NCBI GenBank assembly: GCA_030142905.1
Contig: JASJOG010000591.1
Coordinates: forward strand, 34,712 to 98,711
Reading direction: 5' to 3'
Length of the DNA stretch: 64,000 nt
DNA from: Heliopora coerulea
Taxonomy: Eukaryota; Cnidaria; Anthozoa; Scleralcyonacea; Helioporidae
The notes under the pieces are model-generated. The model saw only the letters and a program-made list of their open reading frames with translations. It was not told the DNA's origin and did no database searches. Below are positions 33,786 through 44,313 of this stretch, piece after piece. Each line of letters begins with the position of its first letter. Positions within the stretch are counted from its first letter, which is position 1. A program made the position numbers and the translations under genes.

Positions 33786-34033
33786 CTCTCTGTCTGTTTG
33801 TCTATCTATCAGTCTGTCTGTCTGTCTGTCTGCCTGTCTGTCTGCCTGTCTACCTGTCTGTCTAGCTGTCTGTCTGTCTACCTACCTGTCTGTCTGCTTG
33901 CCTACCGATCCATCGATCTACCGATGTACCGATCGATCTACCAATTGATCCATCCATCCATCTATTCATCTGCCAGCCAGCCTGCCTATCTATCTATCTA
34001 ACTATCTATCTATCTAACTATCTATCTATCTAA

Positions 34034-34119
<86 letters not shown>

Positions 34120-34240
34120 GTCTGTCTAACTATCTATCTATCTATCTAACTATCTATCTGTCTAACTATCTATCTGTCTAACTATCTATCTGTCTAACTA
34201 TCTATCTGTCTATCTATCTATCTGTCTATCTATCTATCTG

Positions 34241-34327
<87 letters not shown>

Positions 34328-34432
34328 GTCTAACTATCTATCTATCTATCTATCTAACTATCTATCTGTCTAACTATCTATCTGTCTAACTATCTATCTG
34401 TCTAACTATCTATCTGTCTATCTATCTATCTG

Positions 34433-34520
<88 letters not shown>

Positions 34521-34557
34521 CCTACCTACCTACCTACCTATCTATCTACCTACCTAC

Positions 34558-34630
<73 letters not shown>
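33786..34630. repeat. ~0.85-kb (TCTA)n/(TCTG)n tetranucleotide array
   Basis: Starts as CTGT-rich tetranucleotides, passes through mixed CCTA/CGAT units, then becomes long runs of CTAT with periodic GTCTAACTATCTATCT interruptions. The open frames within it are artefacts of the repeat. Confidence 0.97.
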
Positions 34631-35127
34631 GTTCAAGAATGGAAACAATTTTGGAAAAAAAAAAACACTCGATGAAAACAAAAAGAACGAACTGGCCTAT
34701 GAAAACAATTCAACGACGGTAGAAACCATGAAATACTTAAAGTAAACACAAACGGTTCAGACAACAAATTGTAAACAGAAAATACAACCCGGTAGCACTT
34801 CCTGTGATTTACATCAATTTAAAGCCATAAAAAACATGGAAAAAACTAAGTAGAAAAAGAACAAAATTGAAATAAGTATCGAATACATGCTCTGAAACTA
34901 TCTGTTATGTTTCCTTTCTTCAAAAACCTCAGCTTAATCCATAGAAAAACACTCGCCTTCAGAGTAATTACTGTGAAAAAAAATCGGAGCCCGAGGCTTG
35001 GAGGATCATCAGATGTTAAAGCAGCCAATCAGAGTTTAAAACTTTTGGCTTAAATAAGGAGAAAGCGATATTTAATCAGCAAAATAAAGATTGTTTTCCG
35101 TTATTTTGTGCCTGATTCTATGTTATA

Positions 35128-35322
35128 AAAGAAATGGTTTATGATTTGGCGTGCTCCATTGAGTTATGGATGCACATGGGAAGTTGGGAGAGCGCTCAAA
35201 AATCTAGAGTTGCTCTCGGCTATCGCCTCCAGCAACTCTTACACTTTTTCGTGCTCTCCCACCCTCCAGCGCGCATCCAAAACTCAATAGAGCACGCCAA
35301 ACCAAGGACCATTTCCTAAATA
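35128..35322. repeat. palindromic MITE (GGCGTGCTC...GAGCACGCC)
   Basis: The left arm (AAATGGTTTATGATTTGGCG...) and right arm (...CGCCAAACCAAGGACCATTT) form an imperfect inverted repeat of ~85 bp per arm around a short centre near 35225. No coding sequence is present. Confidence 0.75.
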
Positions 35323-35474
35323 GAAACACGGATACACAATGCGAAAATCTTTCTCCCTAGTCACCACGTGTTCAAATGAACTCCACACACGTCGAGATTA
35401 GTACCCTCGCACCGCATTTCGAGCGCTGGGCGGGGATATAATTCACGAGGTTTTGAGGATTACTATTCCAACCT

Positions 35475-36060
35475 GGAGCAATACTTTCAGTGACGACATT
35501 GTCGTCGACATATTTCCATCAGTCAGCCCATTCTGTGAGGTCATTTACCATAACAAGGAAAAGTGTCGGTCCCATAACCGTCCATTGCGGTACTCATCCA
35601 TTTAAATATTGCCAATTTGATACACAATGGGTCAATTTAATACGCTGCTTGCAATCAGTGAGAAAACTTCTTATCTACTTTATTATAATTGATGATACTT
35701 TCAACTCAAGTATAACTTAGACAAAAGAATGTTATAATCTATAAAATTGAAGGCTTTCGAGAAATCAAGGACAAAATCTCTAATAGCACTCTTTGATGCG
35801 TCTGATGAATGAGGTGATGAACAATGCTCGATAAAGTATGTGTCGTCTAAGAATTTTTTAAAGAACCAAATTGCCGTTTATCAATCTTTTCCCTTATCCA
35901 TTCAATCAGCGAATCTGTAATAAAATGTTTCCAGGTTTTGGACAGGTTGGCAGTCAGGGAAATTGCACGTAAATTCTCAGTAATATCAGCAGGTATTGCT
36001 ACTTTTGAAACTGGGATAACATCAGCTTTTTTCCCAATCATCATTAACATCATCACACTT
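35475..36060 (-). pseudogene. LINE reverse transcriptase relic
   Basis: The minus strand begins with GKKADVIPVSKVAIPADITE and LRAISLTANLSK (fingers region), then IDKRQFGSLKNS. In another frame it reaches VPQWTVMGPTLFLVMVNDL and KYVDDNVVTES near 35490-35590, where YVDD is the catalytic box. The order and spacing fit an L2/CR1-like RT. Stops and frameshifts make it inactive. Confidence 0.7.
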
Positions 36061-36399
36061 CATTAACGCTAATCTCATACTCATTAACGCGAAAATAGAT
36101 TCATTTTATTGAGTGTACATTTATTAACCCTTTTTTCAAGTCCAATTAATTTTTTTTGCCTAGAAATTAACATTTAATAGCGCAGATGCGCAACCATTTG
36201 CATCAAAGGGCATTCGATAGCGCCAACAGACGATCATTAACACCATTCGACTCTACATTAGGGAGAATAAACTTGCAGTTACGCAAGATATTTCTCCGGT
36301 CTGTTGCAGGGTCGATTTAAAGTTATGTGGAATCCTGACATGGATAAAAGATCAGGGAACTATCAAATCTCGTAAATACACTGAATTCGGTTGGACAGT

Positions 36400-36670
36400 T
36401 CAAACCTCTTTTATTTCTCCGATATGTCAATGATTGCTCTGCCAGTTTTTGCTCTACTGAGCAATTATCAGGACTATCTTAACTCACTACAACGAAATAT
36501 CATGTTTCCTAGTGTGTTAGAGTGTAATTCCATTCTTCTTGTCTTACATTTTTAACTGATCGCACAGACGGCTTTTCAACCTCTGTTCATCGGAAGCCCA
36601 CTTTCACCGGTTTGTTCACAAATTTTGATACCTTGATTCCCTAATCTTTCAAACGTGATCCCGTCATCAC
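36400..36670 (+). pseudogene. Penelope-like RT fragment (plus)
   Basis: Readings in changing frames include RYVNDCSA (a decayed YVDD box, near 36430) and DGFSTSVHRKPTFTGLFTNF (near 36568-36630). These are the consecutive C-terminal RT motifs of Penelope-like proteins. An inverted, diverged copy of the second part lies at 36850-37010. Confidence 0.6.
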
Positions 36671-36849
36671 CTTAACTAGGCAACCTTAGTTCACAGGACT
36701 TTGCTTACACGCATCAACTTTTACGTCCTAAGTAATTTGTCCAAGATATTAAATTAAGATGTATTTCGCGATCAAAGCTTACGTACGCAGCAGACGTCTT
36801 AGACAATGATTTCAGGAAAAATGTGGCATGAAGACTAAATTTTAAAATA

Positions 36850-37010
36850 ATCGTTTATGAGGGTAAAGACAAGATCACATTTGTACAAGATTAAGGAATA
36901 AACTATCAAAATTCGTAAATAAACCAGTGAAAATGAGGCAGGCTTCCGATGAATAGAGATTAAAAAGCCGTTTGTCCGATCAGTTAAAACGTCCAACAAA
37001 GGAACAATAA
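36850..37010 (-). pseudogene. Penelope-like RT fragment (minus), inverted partner
   Basis: The minus strand reads FTGLFTNFDSLF-like sequence preceded by NGLFNLYSSEA, homologous to 36550-36670. Unlike the other Penelope pairs in the window, this pair is tail-to-tail (convergent). Confidence 0.5.
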
Positions 37011-37230
37011 AAACAAAGTCAAAAGTCGCTCGACATTGAAACCACCCTCTCCCGTCAAGAAAAATTCCTGATTACGCGCCTGGCTCCAATTATTGCATAT
37101 AGCCAGTCACTGGTAATAAACGAGATTATCTTGACTACCGTTCTCCTTTTAGGTGGAAAACCTGCTCAGATCCCAAATTTCTGTTCTTTTCCTTGTTTGT
37201 ATTTGTGTTGGGGTTTTATTCTCCTCTTAG

Positions 37231-37566
37231 CACAGATCTCGTTTCCTGACGGTAATGCTACATATTGGCCTCTAGGTTCATGGGTTAAACTGCCATAGGA
37301 AATAAAATTTCCATTGTCTGATATTGGTCTTGTTGAATGGTGGTTTACCAGGTCAGGGTCAACTCAACTTAAAAACTTGGCTGCTCAAGGTGTTGGGGCC
37401 TCAGGTCCAGTTATTTATGATCCAACGTTGAGCATCATAGACGGAGCAACACTTATACGTCAAGATTCAAATCTTAGTCACAAAGGAACGTACACCCTTG
37501 CAGTAATCTTGACGGCTAGTGCTGGTGGTAACACAACCAGGTCTAACGTTCTGGTCATCGTATTTG
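37231..37566 (+). pseudogene. immunoglobulin V-like exon with in-frame stop
   Basis: A 336-bp exon-like unit on the plus strand. It has a strong acceptor (TTATTCTCCTCTTAG) and donor (TTTG|GTAAGA), both phase 1. The reading has SFPDGNATYWPLGSWVKL, an amber TAG at 37296-37298, then SDIGLVEWWFTRSGSTQL and DSNLSHKGTYTLAVILTASA. The EW and KGTYT motifs match the exon at 21236-21553, and canonical cysteines are likewise absent. It is probably a relic of a duplicated Ig-type gene, unless the TAG is a sequencing or allelic difference. Confidence 0.55.
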
Positions 37567-38089
37567 GTAAGAAACCGGTTAATTTTACTAGGGACATGCC
37601 AGATCCAGAGCAATAGAGACGTCGGCCCAAGTTATTTCGTCCTCCCAGGGGCGAAATCACCGGTGATTTTGCCTCACTAGGCCAATATCTCTAGACATAT
37701 CGCTCTCCTTGTTCAATCCCTCCATGGAAAATCGCTTCCCCATTATTCTATTATCCGTGAAATGTAATTGCATTTGTTACCCAACTTTTATAGGATTATA
37801 AAACCGCAAGTTTAAAAAGTTATGGGTCAACAATAAGTAAGAGTTAAAGCCCGAGAACGGAGGCTTTATGCCATATTAGGCAAGATATTTCTCTTGTGTA
37901 ACTGAAATTTTATTATCCCTTTAGTATAGTAGAATGGTGTTTATGGTCGTCTGTTGGCACTATAGCACGCCCTTCAATGCAAATGGTTACGTATCTACGC
38001 TAGTGAAAGTCGACTGAATAAAATGAATGTATTGTTGCGTTAATGAACTTGAAGTTGGCGTTAATGATAGTATAGTTTCTGGTAATGAA

Positions 38090-38512
38090 CAGCAAAAGGT
38101 GGAATATGCATTGGCCAACTGTTCACATTCTGTACCAACGATTTGACTTGGCCCTTTCTCATCAATATGAACGAAAGACGTTACGGGAACTCGCTTGTTG
38201 CCAGGACATTTGTTAAGCGACTGAGTGTAAACGACATTCTTCGCTGAAGTTGAAACGATGCTGATTTGTATAAAGCGAGAGTTTTCACGTTCTAGTTCTC
38301 ACTTAGCTGATCTAGACAATCACAGGTACGTCTGAATCGAGTAGCTTTGAAATGCAAGTCTTGCGAACGGAATAGTTTTGAGCAGCTTTCAATAATGGCT
38401 TTCCGACTTCATTCTTCCCTAAGGGAAACTTCTTGGTTCAATTATTATTGCCTGGATTTTGCTGGTGTTTAATGTTTGCCAGCTCTACTGCACTTGATTC
38501 TGGTTGATCGTC
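38090..38512 (-). pseudogene. Crypton-type recombinase fragment, inverted copy of 29.1-29.8 kb
   Basis: The minus strand contains KHQQNPGNNN (near 38465), TRFRRTCDC (near 38330) and STSAKNVVYTQSLNKCPG (near 38240). These correspond to segments of the plus-strand fragment at 29380-29720, and base-level similarity is visible throughout. It directly abuts the hAT relic at 38537. Confidence 0.55.
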
Positions 38513-38536
38513 TAGGATTCTAGATGGTCTCCATAT

Positions 38537-40009
38537 TCAGTGCAACCTCGAAAAATCAGCAACTGGGTCAGCACCGATATTTCGAGCCACTTGCATTGCA
38601 GCTTGTACTTGGTCGTCGATTTCTTTATCAGCCACTCGCATTCTCTGCAGACAATCATGCGTTGACTCTATTGCAATGAGGGCACTGGCAATATCGACTG
38701 TCTTTCCTTGAAGGTAATCGGCTAGTAACTTTGTCTTGTACATGACATTTTTCAAGAACATTATTCCGCAGATAAAGTCGATATTGACGATCGCGTTGAT
38801 GAGTCCCTGATGCATTGCTCTTTGCCTCTCTGTCTTCATATTCTTTAATTGCATCGAGAGCTGACAATACTGGCTCTAGGCCTCTCTAAACAGCTTCCAC
38901 AGACTCTGGTTAGGCTGTCCATCTCGTCTTGGAAATGTTTCGCAGCTGCAGAAAGTTTTCAACTTCTTGAGATTTCTCCCTCAGCTGTTGATGCCTTTTT
39001 GTGCTATCAGTAAAGAAGACAAAAATTTGCTCCAGGACCGTGAAGACCTTAGGAATTAATGGCGAGGCTGCACAACCATGCTCTACCACCAGATTTATAC
39101 CATGTGGAGTGCACTTTGTGTAAGGAATCTTTCTCTCTAACAATTTATTTAGTTTCTGTTGGGTGTCATTGAACTTTCCGGACATCTTTGCTGTTGAGTC
39201 GTAGGTTTGGAACATAACAGCTGACAATGGTATGTACGATAACTTCAAACACTTCACTATGTCTTCTACTTGCCCAGCTCCAGTCTTGTATGGAGTTCCT
39301 ACGATCGTCACCAATCGTTCTTTTGGCATGCAAGAGTCAGCGTCAACATAGCGGACAGCAACAGAGAGCTCATCACTGTGACCCACGTCGGGTGGGGTGT
39401 CTGCCATAACTGAACAGAAACCAGCTCTTTTCACGTACTTTCTTATTCTGCTTCTCACTTCGTCACCCAGAAGGCTAATAAACTCATTCTGATATTCTGG
39501 ACTGAGGTACGCTGTGTGGTACTTGCGTACAGAACGGTTATCCATACAGGATTTCATTACCGGGTTATGTCTCGAAAGAAGGTTGACAATCTGGCGGAAG
39601 TTTCCATCGTGATCAGCATTGTTTCCTCGAAGGGCCATCCCGTTTCTTGTTAGAGTTTGGGCCACGTCAAAGAGCATCTCAATAACCTCTCTATTCTTTT
39701 CTTTTTTCACTTTCGCTGTCGAAGATGCTTCTTCGCTGCTTTTTTGTCAATAACGTGTCGATATGGCCACCATCTCGGACAAAGTTGGCATAGTCACGGA
39801 GTGCAGCAGTGTGGGCGTCGCAGCTAAAGTGAGTTTCGAGTTTCCCAGGTTTGTTCTCGCATCGACTGCCTTTCATCTTGGACCAATCATCCATCCCTTC
39901 TATCCACGCTTTCTCTGATCTTTCTCTCTGATAACCTTCTTTTCCAAATATGGTGCATACGAAGTAGTAAGCCTTGTTCTCCATCACACTGTATTCCAAG
40001 TAAGGGTCA
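38537..40009 (-). pseudogene. hAT-type transposase relic (TTF zinc finger, DUF4371-like)
   Basis: The minus-strand reading starts near 39999 with AYYFVCTIFGKEG and WSKMKGSRCENKPGKLETHF, resembling a TTF-type zinc finger. It passes a frameshift near 39700 into MKKEKNREVIEMLFDVAQTL. The catalytic core has FCSVMADTPPDVGHSDELSV (first acidic motif), FQTYDSTAKMSGKF (second) and TPHGINLVVEHGCA. After another break near 38910 the last part runs to 38537 and ends without a recognisable hAT dimerisation region. This order is that of ZMYM-like hAT transposases. At least three lesions are present. Confidence 0.75.
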
Positions 40010-40229
40010 TCAAGTCATGTTTGAGAAAATGAGCTGTGCTTTCCCTTCTTGATAAGAGCAGGATTTCGTGGACAAATTGATAGTTTTGGTTGACATGGTC
40101 CAAGGTTGATCAGGTACTTTGTCTGGTTTCTGGTCAATGTTGATGGCCTTTAGCTGAGTCATGTTAAATAAGAATATTATTAAGATAGATGAATGATCGT
40201 CAAGCCCTATACCCAGAAAAACGATTTCT

Positions 40230-40302
40230 GAGCCCCAGACGGGGATCGAACCCGCAACCTGATGACCGGTGAGACGCTCTAACCATTGAGCTACCAAGAC
40301 TC
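40230..40302 (-). tRNA. tRNA-like sequence (third copy of the SINE-like unit)
   Basis: Same sequence as the 31.4-kb units, with a 3-bp deletion at the anticodon/variable region. It is embedded in the same flanking repeat (GAGCTTGGATATATCTTAAG near 40410). Box A and box B words are kept. A derived repeat is more likely than a gene. Confidence 0.45.
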
Positions 40303-40439
40303 AGATGGTGAGCTAAGTTGCAAGTTGGATATATATGTGCGACCTAAGTGGAAGCCACTATATATTAGTAATGATGGATGCAGTTTTATGTTTGAGAAAC
40401 ATGAGAGCTTGGATATATCTTAAGATAGATGAATGATCA

Positions 40440-40915
40440 TCAAGCCCTATACTCAGAAAAACGATTCTCAAGCATTTCGGATTCATCTATTTGGTTTTGC
40501 ACAGCTTCCAGTCCAGCCATCGCGAAGTTCTTTGCGTCACCGAGCGTTGCTATGACTTTGTCGCAAGTTCCAATGAGCTCTGTATACGCAGATTTCACGT
40601 GGACTGGATTTAGATTAGTTGCTTCACTTACCAGACTCAATAATTTTTCGGAACCCCATCGTAACCGTCCGAGAAAGCGAAGGTATCCCTCTGCAGGTGA
40701 CAAAGAATTAAATTCATCCAAAGTTCCTTGTGGTTATTGACATTGTCGTCGACTTTGAACGTGTTTACGGTATTTTGGGGGAAGGCGGCGGCGGCGCTTT
40801 CTGGTAATTCAGTTGCTGTGCTAAACGCGTCAGTTTTATTATATTCTGGGGTAGCACTTTCTGGTAATTCGGCTTCATTATCGAGAATGTCAGTTCCAAT
40901 TTCAGTGGCTGTCAT
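40440..40915 (-). CDS. hypothetical, acidic N-terminus, frameshifted
   Basis: An ATG at 40915 starts MTATEIGTDILDNEAELPES, which contains two similar (A/T)ELPESA motifs. The reading runs to about 40735. A second frame then continues with FNSLSPAEGYLRFLGRLRWG and VSEATNLNPVHVKSAYTELI down to 40455, where it meets repeat sequence. The amino-acid composition looks coding. I recognise no family. Its ATG overlaps the first plausible plus-strand ATG at 40914 by two bases. Confidence 0.35.
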
Positions 40916-41999
40916 GGAGGGTGGACGTGTTCGATTGAGCTGCGACAGCCCAAGTCAAATACTTGCTAAATCTTTAACATCTTTTGTAAACGACCATTCT
41001 CTAAGCCAAAGTGTTTTAAATACCAGCAAGAGTGAATGCGAATTCACCTCGGATGACTACGAACAATCTAGTGACGACAAGAACAACTCGAATGGCGAGA
41101 ATGTCGACCAAGGCAAAATACTCTACAACAATAGAGAATTTGAAAAATACCTTAAAGTTAGCGGCGAACGTTTGCTATGGAAAGGGAGTTTACAAACTTT
41201 AAAGGAATTCATGCAGGAGTTGCTTCACGAACATGGGAAATGGACATCGCCGGGTGGAGAAGCGAAACGTTTCAGAACTACAGATGGTAGATATGAGATG
41301 ACGTGGTATGGAAAACAATCGACATTAACGTTTTCTGGTAAAGAAGGCAATTTAATGAAGGAAAAAATGATTGCTATGGTCAGAGGAAAGTCGTCCGACG
41401 AGACAAAAAAGGATGATATTACAGGACGGAAAGTCTTACACAAAGGCATTGAAAATGAACCTTCAACAAGGAATACTAATGAGGGTGCTTGTCTGGGTTC
41501 ATTGATTACTATTGTTGAAACTCTGAAGACAAAGTTTAAACATTTCGAGCTACAGTTCGAACATTTTCAGTTAGACACTAATAAAAAGTTAAATCTTTTA
41601 CTCAATAAATCGGAAAGTCATCTTTGTGAACAGAACGACCCAGAAGCTCATCGATTACAGGAAGAAAATTGTGAACAAACTGTCATGCAAACCAGAGCAG
41701 CGGGTTCAAAGAACGAAGAAATACTTCAAAAGTTAAAAAAGGATCTGGAAGTAGAAAAACTAGCATCGGAAAGACTTAAACTGAAGGTAGAATCATTGGA
41801 AGGACGACTCAAAAGAGCTGAAGAAGAAAGAGACTCCCTTCAACTCGTATTATCGATGGTGACGCAGGAAAAAATACAGCAAAAAGACATATACGATCAC
41901 AAACATCTCTACCTTTTATCGCGCCGAATTTTTCAAGTTTATAGATCAATTGTGCACTACGTTGATGGAGAAGCGAAATTGCCTGAAGAGCATATTTGA
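40914..41999 (+). CDS. hypothetical coiled-coil protein, possibly repeat-derived
   Basis: The frame is open from 40728, but the first convincing ATG is at 40914 (MEGGRVRLSCDSPS). Part 1 is acidic and serine-rich (SDDYEQSSDDKNNSNGE). Part 2 has a compact domain with LHEHGKWTSPGGEAKRF and MTWYGKQSTLTFSGKEG, a pattern I associate with repeated cnidarian ORFs but cannot name. Part 3 (last ~150 residues) is a long charged coiled coil (EILQKLKKDLEVEKLASERL). The downstream 42.0-42.5 kb sequence continues in other frames and ends in a hAT-like segment, so a mobile-element origin is likely. Confidence 0.5.
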   Translation: MEGGRVRLSCDSPSQILAKSLTSFVNDHSLSQSVLNTSKSECEFTSDDYEQSSDDKNNSNGENVDQGKILYNNREFEKYLKVSGERLLWKGSLQTLKEFMQELLHEHGKWTSPGGEAKRFRTTDGRYEMTWYGKQSTLTFSGKEGNLMKEKMIAMVRGKSSDETKKDDITGRKVLHKGIENEPSTRNTNEGACLGSLITIVETLKTKFKHFELQFEHFQLDTNKKLNLLLNKSESHLCEQNDPEAHRLQEENCEQTVMQTRAAGSKNEEILQKLKKDLEVEKLASERLKLKVESLEGRLKRAEEERDSLQLVLSMVTQEKIQQKDIYDHKHLYLLSRRIFQVYRSIVHYVDGEAKLPEEHI

Positions 42000-42502
42000 T
42001 CCGTTCCTGAAAGTGTTACATACAGAAAGGCCAGGAAAAGTTGAAGAAACGCAAGCATTAGTAGCTGCGTTCCCGTCGGTATTCTCACTGGAATCAAGTC
42101 GAGCAATTCACAGCGAATTGGCAGTTTCCTTCGTGTATGCGCTGAAGGAACATAAACGACAGCAAGATGAACGCCAGGCAAATGGTTTAGAAGCAAAACC
42201 CATGACATGTACGATTGCTGCAACCATCGTCTCTTCAAATGGCAAAACACCGTGGTCTTTACAAATTAGCTGCGAAGGTTTACAAGTTATTTCTAACAGC
42301 AGACCCTTCCTTTGTTAAGAACGAAAGATCATTCAGTTTAATGAAGATTGTGAAAAGTTATTCACGAAACAAGATATCTGGAGAACGTTTGAATGATTGC
42401 ATGATCCTTGCCGCCGAGAAGGATATCACCGATACCGCTGATGTCAATAAGCTCACAAAAAAGTGTTCAATCTTGAAAAACCAACGACTGACGATCGAAT
42501 GA
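42000..42502 (+). pseudogene. hAT dimerisation-domain fragment
   Basis: The frame ending at 42502 reads VYKLFLTADPSFVKNERSFS and LMKIVKSYSRNKISGERLND, matching the hAT C-terminal dimerisation region (a FLT...ERSFSxLK...S.M...RL pattern). The preceding 42000-42320 stretch is open in another frame (SVFSLESSRAIHSELAVSFV) but unassigned. Neither zinc finger nor catalytic core of this hAT is present here. Confidence 0.6.
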
Positions 42503-43124
42503 AAACATTAACTTGCTGTTAAAACATGGATAGAGAATCATATTTTGCCTTTGAATTTTAGCCAAATACACATTTAAGCTTGTTATATATTTTAATTGAT
42601 TAATATTAACAGTATTGCTATATTATTTTACTGCACAGTATAATTTTACGTAAACTTAACTACTCTATACCACAAAATTCGGCGGATTACTTAAACTATA
42701 CGGATCATTATTTTGAAACGAACATGTAAATTCTATTATGTACAAAGATTTTATATTGATACTAATAATAACTAGAGGATATTAACTAAATATTATTATC
42801 ATCACCATGCATAACACGCGCAGAAAATACTAGGTATGATCAAATTCAGAAAAAAAGCCAAAATATTAAGGAAAAAATTCAGGTAAATTTTCAAAATAGT
42901 TTTTAAAATCAGGTAGATGACTAACACCCCCCCCCCCCAAACTACCACGGCTTCGCTACGTCCCTGCTCGCAATGTGTCGCTACCTTCCCTTCTCTTAAT
43001 AACGTCTTTAATTTAAGGCACAGCGTCAGGTAACTAGAGTATGCGGACTAGGATTGAATCTCGAAAAAATTCTTGGACTAATTCAAGTTTGTCAAATATG
43101 GTGGATTAAAAGGCTATAGAGGTC
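42503..43124. other. non-coding; poly-C tract
   Basis: AT-rich sequence with no recognised gene. A run of about 13 C's near 42931-42943 is followed by CGGCTTCGCTACGTCCCTG, a style of end common to repeats of this kind. Confidence 0.45.
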
Positions 43125-43382
43125 ATGCTTCTAATGAAATATGATATGGAAAGTAACGATGATCATCGTTATCCAGTGAAGGTAATCAGCAGTGCAAGAC
43201 GGACGAAGTCGAGGGGGAGAAATCACATGGGCCATGGAGGGAAGAGAATAGGTGCTGGAAGGAAAAGATTACATGAATCTGGGTATAAGCACGTAAAGTT
43301 TTGCTTGTGGAAAAATCTCTCGGTCCACGCAGACGTCTACCAGTGGATCGAACTTGAAGAGCATCTCGGGTTACAAGAATAA
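43125..43382 (+). CDS. hypothetical small basic protein
   Basis: An 85-residue frame from an ATG at 43125. A glycine/arginine-rich middle (GHGGKRIGAGRKRLHE) resembles an AT-hook-like or nuclear-targeting stretch. The end (YQWIELEEHLGLQ) is acidic. I recognise no family. It may be an exon or a fragment of a transposon accessory protein. Confidence 0.3.
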   Translation: MLLMKYDMESNDDHRYPVKVISSARRTKSRGRNHMGHGGKRIGAGRKRLHESGYKHVKFCLWKNLSVHADVYQWIELEEHLGLQE

Positions 43383-43649
43383 TTCTAGTTTTTTTGAAAA
43401 TTTTTGCGGCAATAAGCCTACGTACTAAACCATCTATTAAGCAGTAATCTGAAGCGTGAAACTATGCCTGTAACTCTGCAGCTTCTAATATAACCCCTTC
43501 GTCACTTATAGATAAGATGTAAATTAAATCCTACTCACTCTTGTGATGTCGCGTATCGCGACGAAAAGTTAGTTACTTCTTCAATAAATGATGCTTTAAA
43601 TTATCAGTATGGTGGCAATAGACGAACCAGGCGGGAAACGTAATCTTAA

Positions 43650-43960
43650 AGTGAATGGTTTGAACCCGGGAGAATCGGTACATGTTAGTGATAGTAGATC
43701 GTCCCGGTTACTATAGTCTTGAGAAAGACTGTTGTTGACTGACGTTTCGACTGCCTCACTGGCGGTCATCGTCAGAGTCAAAAAGAGGAATAGTCAGGAA
43801 CAGTAAGCCTATTTATATAACTGGTTCATTACGTCATACGTGTGGCTGGTTGTGTGACTCTGAAGATGACCGCCGCTGAGGCCGTCGAAACGTCAGTCAC
43901 CAACAGTCTTTCTCAAGACTATAGTAACCTGGACCATCTACTATCACTAACATGTAAACG
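43650..43960. repeat. inverted pair of Penelope-type termini with hammerhead-like motifs
   Basis: About 43653-43790 and 43850-43960 are inverted, ~85-90% similar copies. The right copy (plus) has CTGAAGA, T, a GAC(C)GCC stem II with a C-C mismatch, then CGAAACGTC. Its stem I pairs well (GTGACT with AGTCAC, then GTTG with CAAC past one bulge). The left copy (minus) has CTGACGA. No RT or nuclease sequence is attached. Confidence 0.7.
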
Positions 43961-43968
43961 TAATCTTG

Positions 43969-44201
43969 TTAAGAATACTAATGCCCAGCATAAAGTTTTA
44001 AAAAAAACCATAATAACGGAGACTTTAATAAAAGCAGAAATTAATTTTACTGACGTTTCGTCGCTAGTCTTGCCTCACTCTGAAGATGTCGCAAGACTAG
44101 CTACGAAACGTCAGGAAAATTAATTTCTGTTTTTATTAAAGTCTCCGTTATTATGGGTCTTTTTAAAACTTTATGCTGGGCATTAATATTCTTAACTTTA
44201 A
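43969..44201. repeat. ~230-bp near-perfect palindrome with hammerhead-like boxes
   Basis: GTTAAGAATACTAATGCCCA at the left and TGGGCATTAATATTCTTAAC at the right end two arms of ~115 bp that meet near 44085. CGAAACGTCAG and CTGAAGA words lie in the arms on both strands. It looks like two termini of one Penelope-type element fused head-to-head, with everything else lost. Confidence 0.8.
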
Positions 44202-44284
44202 ATTATCAGTTGCTATGGCTTTATTTCGCGTTATATATGCTGGCCATTAGTATTCACTCTTCACCTTAATTTGTTTTTCGTGAT

Positions 44285-44313
44285 GTTGTTGTTGTTGTTG
44301 TTGTTGTTGTTGC
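44285..44313. repeat. (TTG)n microsatellite
   Basis: About nine uninterrupted GTT units followed by GCAG. Confidence 0.9.

Noticed and set aside
33763..34001. Cysteine/serine-rich proteins in the 33.8-34.0 kb region
   Set aside because: They are translations of the CTGT/CTAT microsatellite in different frames.
40728..40913. Extending the coiled-coil ORF upstream to a TTG at 40728
   Set aside because: The opposite strand reads as a more protein-like acidic segment here, and there is no ATG before 40887.
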